Under the pieces are notes generated by a model, which worked only from the letters and a program-made list of their open reading frames with translations, was not told where the DNA came from and searched no databases. 42,242 nt of DNA from an uncultured beta proteobacterium (GTDB lineage: Bacteria; Pseudomonadota; Gammaproteobacteria; Burkholderiales; Nitrosomonadaceae): the NCBI GenBank assembly GCA_900696615.1, contig CAADGS010000153.1:1-42242 (forward strand), given 5' to 3'. Numbering within the stretch: the first letter of the stretch is position 1; the number at the start of each line of letters is the position of its first letter. Shown in pieces: positions 40,317-42,242 of this stretch. The translations under genes and the position numbers were made by a program.

Positions 40317-41204
40317 CTACCCTGTTTCGCAGCGAGAACCCCGACTGTGCGCATACACCCATGTAAATTCCGCCCCATAGAGAAAAATTTGCGCTGAGTA
40401 ATATACCCAGACCAACACAATGATGAGTGATCCGGCGGCGCCGAATTCAGAAACTATTCCGCTGTTTACGATATAGAAACCGATAAAAATACGCCCCACG
40501 GTAAAAAGTATAGTTGTTATTAAAGCGCCCATCCATACATCCGACCATGACATCCGTATTTGCGGAATGAATTTATAAATGATAGTAAACATGAAAGCTG
40601 TCAGCATAAAGCCGGCTGAAGCATTTATCACCTCAAATACTTGATGATTCCATCCAGCAAAATAAGGTGTCCACCATTTCTCCATTGCAGCAAAAACAGC
40701 ACTGAGTATCAACGACACGGTTAAAAGAAAACCGATCGCCAAAATTAAACCAAATGACAATATGCGCGCCTTAATCAAGGCAAACAGACTATTTCTTTTC
40801 TGCCTCGCCGGTACCCGCCAAATATGGTCCAGCGAGCTCTGCAATTCGGCAAAAACAGTCGTGGCACCCACCAACATAACGATCACTCCAACAATTGACG
40901 CAAAAATATCTTGAGCGGGCTTGTGCGCACTGTGCAGCAATTCATCAATTGCCTGTGCACCCTCTATGCCTACCAGTTCGATCAATTGGTAAAAGACTTC
41001 AGCTCTTACAGTCTCCATATCAAATACAAATCCGGCTACCGCTATCACAATCAACAAAATAGGGGCCATTGAAAACACCGTATAGTATGACAAGGCAGCA
41101 CCCATTGTGGGCGCCCGGTCATCTATCCAGGCTTTAGCAGCCGTGACAAACATTTCGGAAAAATTGTTACATCGAGGAAAGTTATCGGGCGCTTCAGATT
41201 TCAC
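40317..41204 (-). CDS. YihY/virulence-factor BrkB family inner-membrane protein
   Basis: The family is named after BrkB; the proteins have about six membrane helices and no firmly established function. Visible hallmarks are DDRAPTMGAALSYYTVFSMAPILLIVI, WRVPARQKRNSLFALIKARILSFGLI and the final GSLIIVLVWVYYSAQIFLYGAEFTWVYA. The longest frame begins at an ATG at 41279, but that codon lies inside a strong terminator stem (41252-41283). I therefore place the start at the GTG 41204 (about 295 residues), which leaves a typical N-terminal length ahead of the first helix. An ATG at 41153 is another option. None has a strong Shine-Dalgarno, so the start is uncertain. Confidence 0.85.
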   Translation of the reverse strand: MKSEAPDNFPRCNNFSEMFVTAAKAWIDDRAPTMGAALSYYTVFSMAPILLIVIAVAGFVFDMETVRAEVFYQLIELVGIEGAQAIDELLHSAHKPAQDIFASIVGVIVMLVGATTVFAELQSSLDHIWRVPARQKRNSLFALIKARILSFGLILAIGFLLTVSLILSAVFAAMEKWWTPYFAGWNHQVFEVINASAGFMLTAFMFTIIYKFIPQIRMSWSDVWMGALITTILFTVGRIFIGFYIVNSGIVSEFGAAGSLIIVLVWVYYSAQIFLYGAEFTWVYAHSRGSRCETG

Positions 41205-41251
41205 GTCAGACAATCTCAATGAAAAATTTTGGCAGAAAACTAATTTAATAA

Positions 41252-41283
41252 ACCAATGCCACCCAGTTACGGATGGCATTGGT
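41252..41283 (-). terminator. Rho-independent terminator of the exported helical-protein gene
   Basis: On the minus strand ACCAATGCCATCC, a 6-nt loop GTAACT and GGGTGGCATTGGT make a 13-bp stem with a single G-U pair, followed by TTTATTAAATTAG. It lies about 40 bp after the stop codon of the small exported-protein gene (41324-41587) and is the clearest intrinsic terminator in the window. The U-tract is interrupted, so some read-through into yihY is possible. Confidence 0.8.
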
Positions 41284-41323
41284 GCACCACAGAGGAGAGA
41301 ACGACAGCATGAATCGAGCAGAT

Positions 41324-41587
41324 TTAATCCATTTTATTTTTTATTTCGGAAGATTTGTCTTTAACCGCGTCCTTTGCTTCCTCGGCACGGTTACCGATCT
41401 TCTCTTTTGCGCATTCGGCATCACTACCCGTACAAGCAGACTCTTCGACGCGATGAGTCGCTTTATTCGCATCCCGCTTGATATCGTTAACAGTCGATTG
41501 GGCTTTTTCGGATAAGGTTTCATCAGCGTGAGCACTGGAAAATAACATTGCCAATGTCAAAATCGATACGATATATACTAATTTCAT
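41324..41587 (-). CDS. Small exported helical protein, function unknown
   Basis: The 87-residue product has a clear signal peptide (MKLVYIVSILTLAMLFSSAHA, cleavage after A21) and a mature part of about 66 residues rich in Lys, Glu, Asp and Ala. It is predicted helical, with two cysteines in ESACTGSDAECAKEK that could form a disulphide. AGGAG lies 7 nt before the ATG. A promoter candidate upstream and a strong terminator downstream make it look like a one-gene transcript. I know of no assigned function; the composition resembles small periplasmic stress or LEA-like proteins, which is inference only. Confidence 0.82.
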   Translation of the reverse strand: MKLVYIVSILTLAMLFSSAHADETLSEKAQSTVNDIKRDANKATHRVEESACTGSDAECAKEKIGNRAEEAKDAVKDKSSEIKNKMD

Positions 41588-41613
41588 TTTAATCTCCTAA
41601 TTTTTTCAATAGA

Positions 41614-41643
41614 ATCATATAACTACATAACTAAGTGCATCAA
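41614..41643 (-). promoter_or_regulatory. Candidate promoter for the small exported-protein gene
   Basis: On the minus strand TTGATG (41638-41643) and TATGAT (41614-41619) are 18 bp apart, about 27 bp before the ATG. Each box differs from consensus at one or two positions. It agrees with the gene being transcribed separately from the DUF1328 gene upstream. Confidence 0.4.
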
Positions 41644-41652
41644 AATCGTTTT

Positions 41653-41817
41653 CTAACTTGGCGGTCTTCTACCCATGAGAAAAAACACCACGGCCAGAAT
41701 CAGACCGGCCACAAACAACGTTTGCGCAGCCCATGCCATGGTTCCCGCTATACCGCCAAATCCTAAGACGCCAGCGATAATCGCGATAATAAAAAATGTT
41801 AAAGCCCAGCTAAACAT
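41653..41817 (-). CDS. DUF1328 (YtjA-like) small membrane protein
   Basis: A 54-residue protein, [20 protein letters not shown], with [20 protein letters not shown] and a final FLMGRRPPS. This is the DUF1328 pattern of two membrane helices linked by a Gly-rich turn. The family is widespread in proteobacteria, often next to CsbD or other stress genes; its function is unknown. GAGGAG lies 7-8 nt ahead of the ATG. It is 45 bp downstream of the coiled-coil gene on the same strand and may share its transcript. Confidence 0.88.
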   Translation of the reverse strand: MFSWALTFFIIAIIAGVLGFGGIAGTMAWAAQTLFVAGLILAVVFFLMGRRPPS

Positions 41818-41862
41818 AATAGTTCTCCTCTTAAAAGAGTTTCGTAAAATTGAGGCAAAACA

Positions 41863-42156
41863 TCATTCTTTTAATTTGGTTATGAAACATTCAAATGCTT
41901 CACTTAATTTGTTCCATTTTTTTTCAGCCTCATCTTTGACATCTTCCCAAGCATCGTCGGCTTTATCGGCCAATTCACTAAGATAAGCCGACAATTGGGA
42001 TTTGTTTTTTTCCAGCTCGGATAATTGCTGTTCGAATTCTAACTTTGCATCCGCGGCCAGATTTTTACTTTTTGCCTTTAACAATTCGATTTCCGCTTCC
42101 CACTCTGCTATCTGAGCAGCAATTTTTTGCTGGTACGCTTGTTTCTCATTGTTCAT
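41863..42156 (-). CDS. Small coiled-coil protein, function unknown
   Basis: The 97-residue protein begins MNNEKQAYQQKIAAQIAEWE and is almost entirely alpha-helical, with heptad-like spacing (EIELLKAKSKNLAADAKLEF). It contains DDAWEDVKDEAEKKWNKL near residues 66-83. There is no signal peptide or membrane segment, so it is probably cytoplasmic. I recall similar short coiled-coil proteins in Nitrosomonas and other proteobacteria, usually uncharacterised. An AGAGAG purine run precedes the ATG. Its own promoter, if within the window, must lie in the 86 bp up to the end, where I see only AT-rich DNA and a TTAAC-TTA-GTTAA inverted repeat. Confidence 0.8.
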   Translation of the reverse strand: MNNEKQAYQQKIAAQIAEWEAEIELLKAKSKNLAADAKLEFEQQLSELEKNKSQLSAYLSELADKADDAWEDVKDEAEKKWNKLSEAFECFITKLKE

Positions 42157-42242
42157 AAGTATTCACTCTCTTTTTGTTAATCACGATTGCATTGTAGATA
42201 AAATCCCAATTAACGATTATTAACTAAGTTAATTTTCCAGGC

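Noticed and set aside
41273-41515. Plus-strand ORF with a GAGGAG-like site before an internal ATG (41309), antisense to the small exported-protein gene
   Set aside because: The minus-strand gene has a signal peptide, a Shine-Dalgarno, a promoter candidate and a terminator, so the antisense frame is most likely a shadow. A real antisense peptide cannot be fully excluded.

Overview
The window looks like chromosomal DNA from an AT-rich betaproteobacterium, most probably a Nitrosomonas-type ammonia oxidiser. This rests on recalled gene order and protein character (tpiA-secG-tRNA-Leu-nuoA..N, serC-serA-pheA-hisC-aroF-tyrA downstream of gyrA, and small CsbD/DUF883/coiled-coil stress proteins), not on a database search. 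I see no insertion sequence, integrase, CRISPR array or rRNA gene. Most of the window is core metabolism and housekeeping.

Layout. (1) 1-3371, minus strand: the str operon rpsL-rpsG-fusA-tuf (tuf cut by the window edge), with a near-consensus sigma-70 promoter 140 bp upstream of rpsL. (2) 3577-7560, minus strand: argD-argF-argG-yajQ, three arginine-biosynthesis genes plus a YajQ-family nucleotide-binding protein. (3) 7561-8128: a 568-bp non-coding divergent region with two hairpins. (4) 8129-17222, plus strand: gyrA followed by a serine/aromatic amino-acid block, serC-serA-pheA-hisC-aroF-tyrA, with overlapping or closely spaced genes. (5) 17250-19435, plus strand: two exported proteins, a short RlpA-like double-psi beta-barrel protein and an FDGG-repeat/His-rich/Gly-Trp-rich protein of unknown function. 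(6) 19552-34244, minus strand: the complete 14-gene nuoA-N operon for respiratory complex I, preceded in transcription order by tpiA, secG and tRNA-Leu(GAG). (7) 35745-38300, plus strand: an alpha-glucan phosphorylase divergent from tpiA. (8) 38443-42156: a cluster of small stress or envelope proteins (CsbD, a small membrane protein, DUF883, a YqjE-like holin-fold protein, a YqjK-like protein, YihY/BrkB, an exported helical protein, DUF1328 and a coiled-coil protein).

How they fit together. Region 4 makes serine (SerC, SerA) and feeds the aromatic pathway: DAHP synthase for entry, chorismate mutase/prephenate dehydratase for phenylalanine, prephenate dehydrogenase for tyrosine, and an aminotransferase that may act in histidine and aromatic synthesis. 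Region 6 encodes the proton-pumping NADH dehydrogenase. Regions 6 and 7 also contain glycolysis and glycogen enzymes (TpiA, GlgP). Region 8 resembles a general-stress or osmotic-stress island.

The least explained parts are the FDGG/His-rich exported protein, the small-protein stress cluster, a Rho-independent terminator that covers the longest-ORF start of yihY, a tpiA promoter embedded in an inverted repeat, and the hairpins between argD and gyrA. No clearly new multi-gene defence or biosynthetic system is visible.
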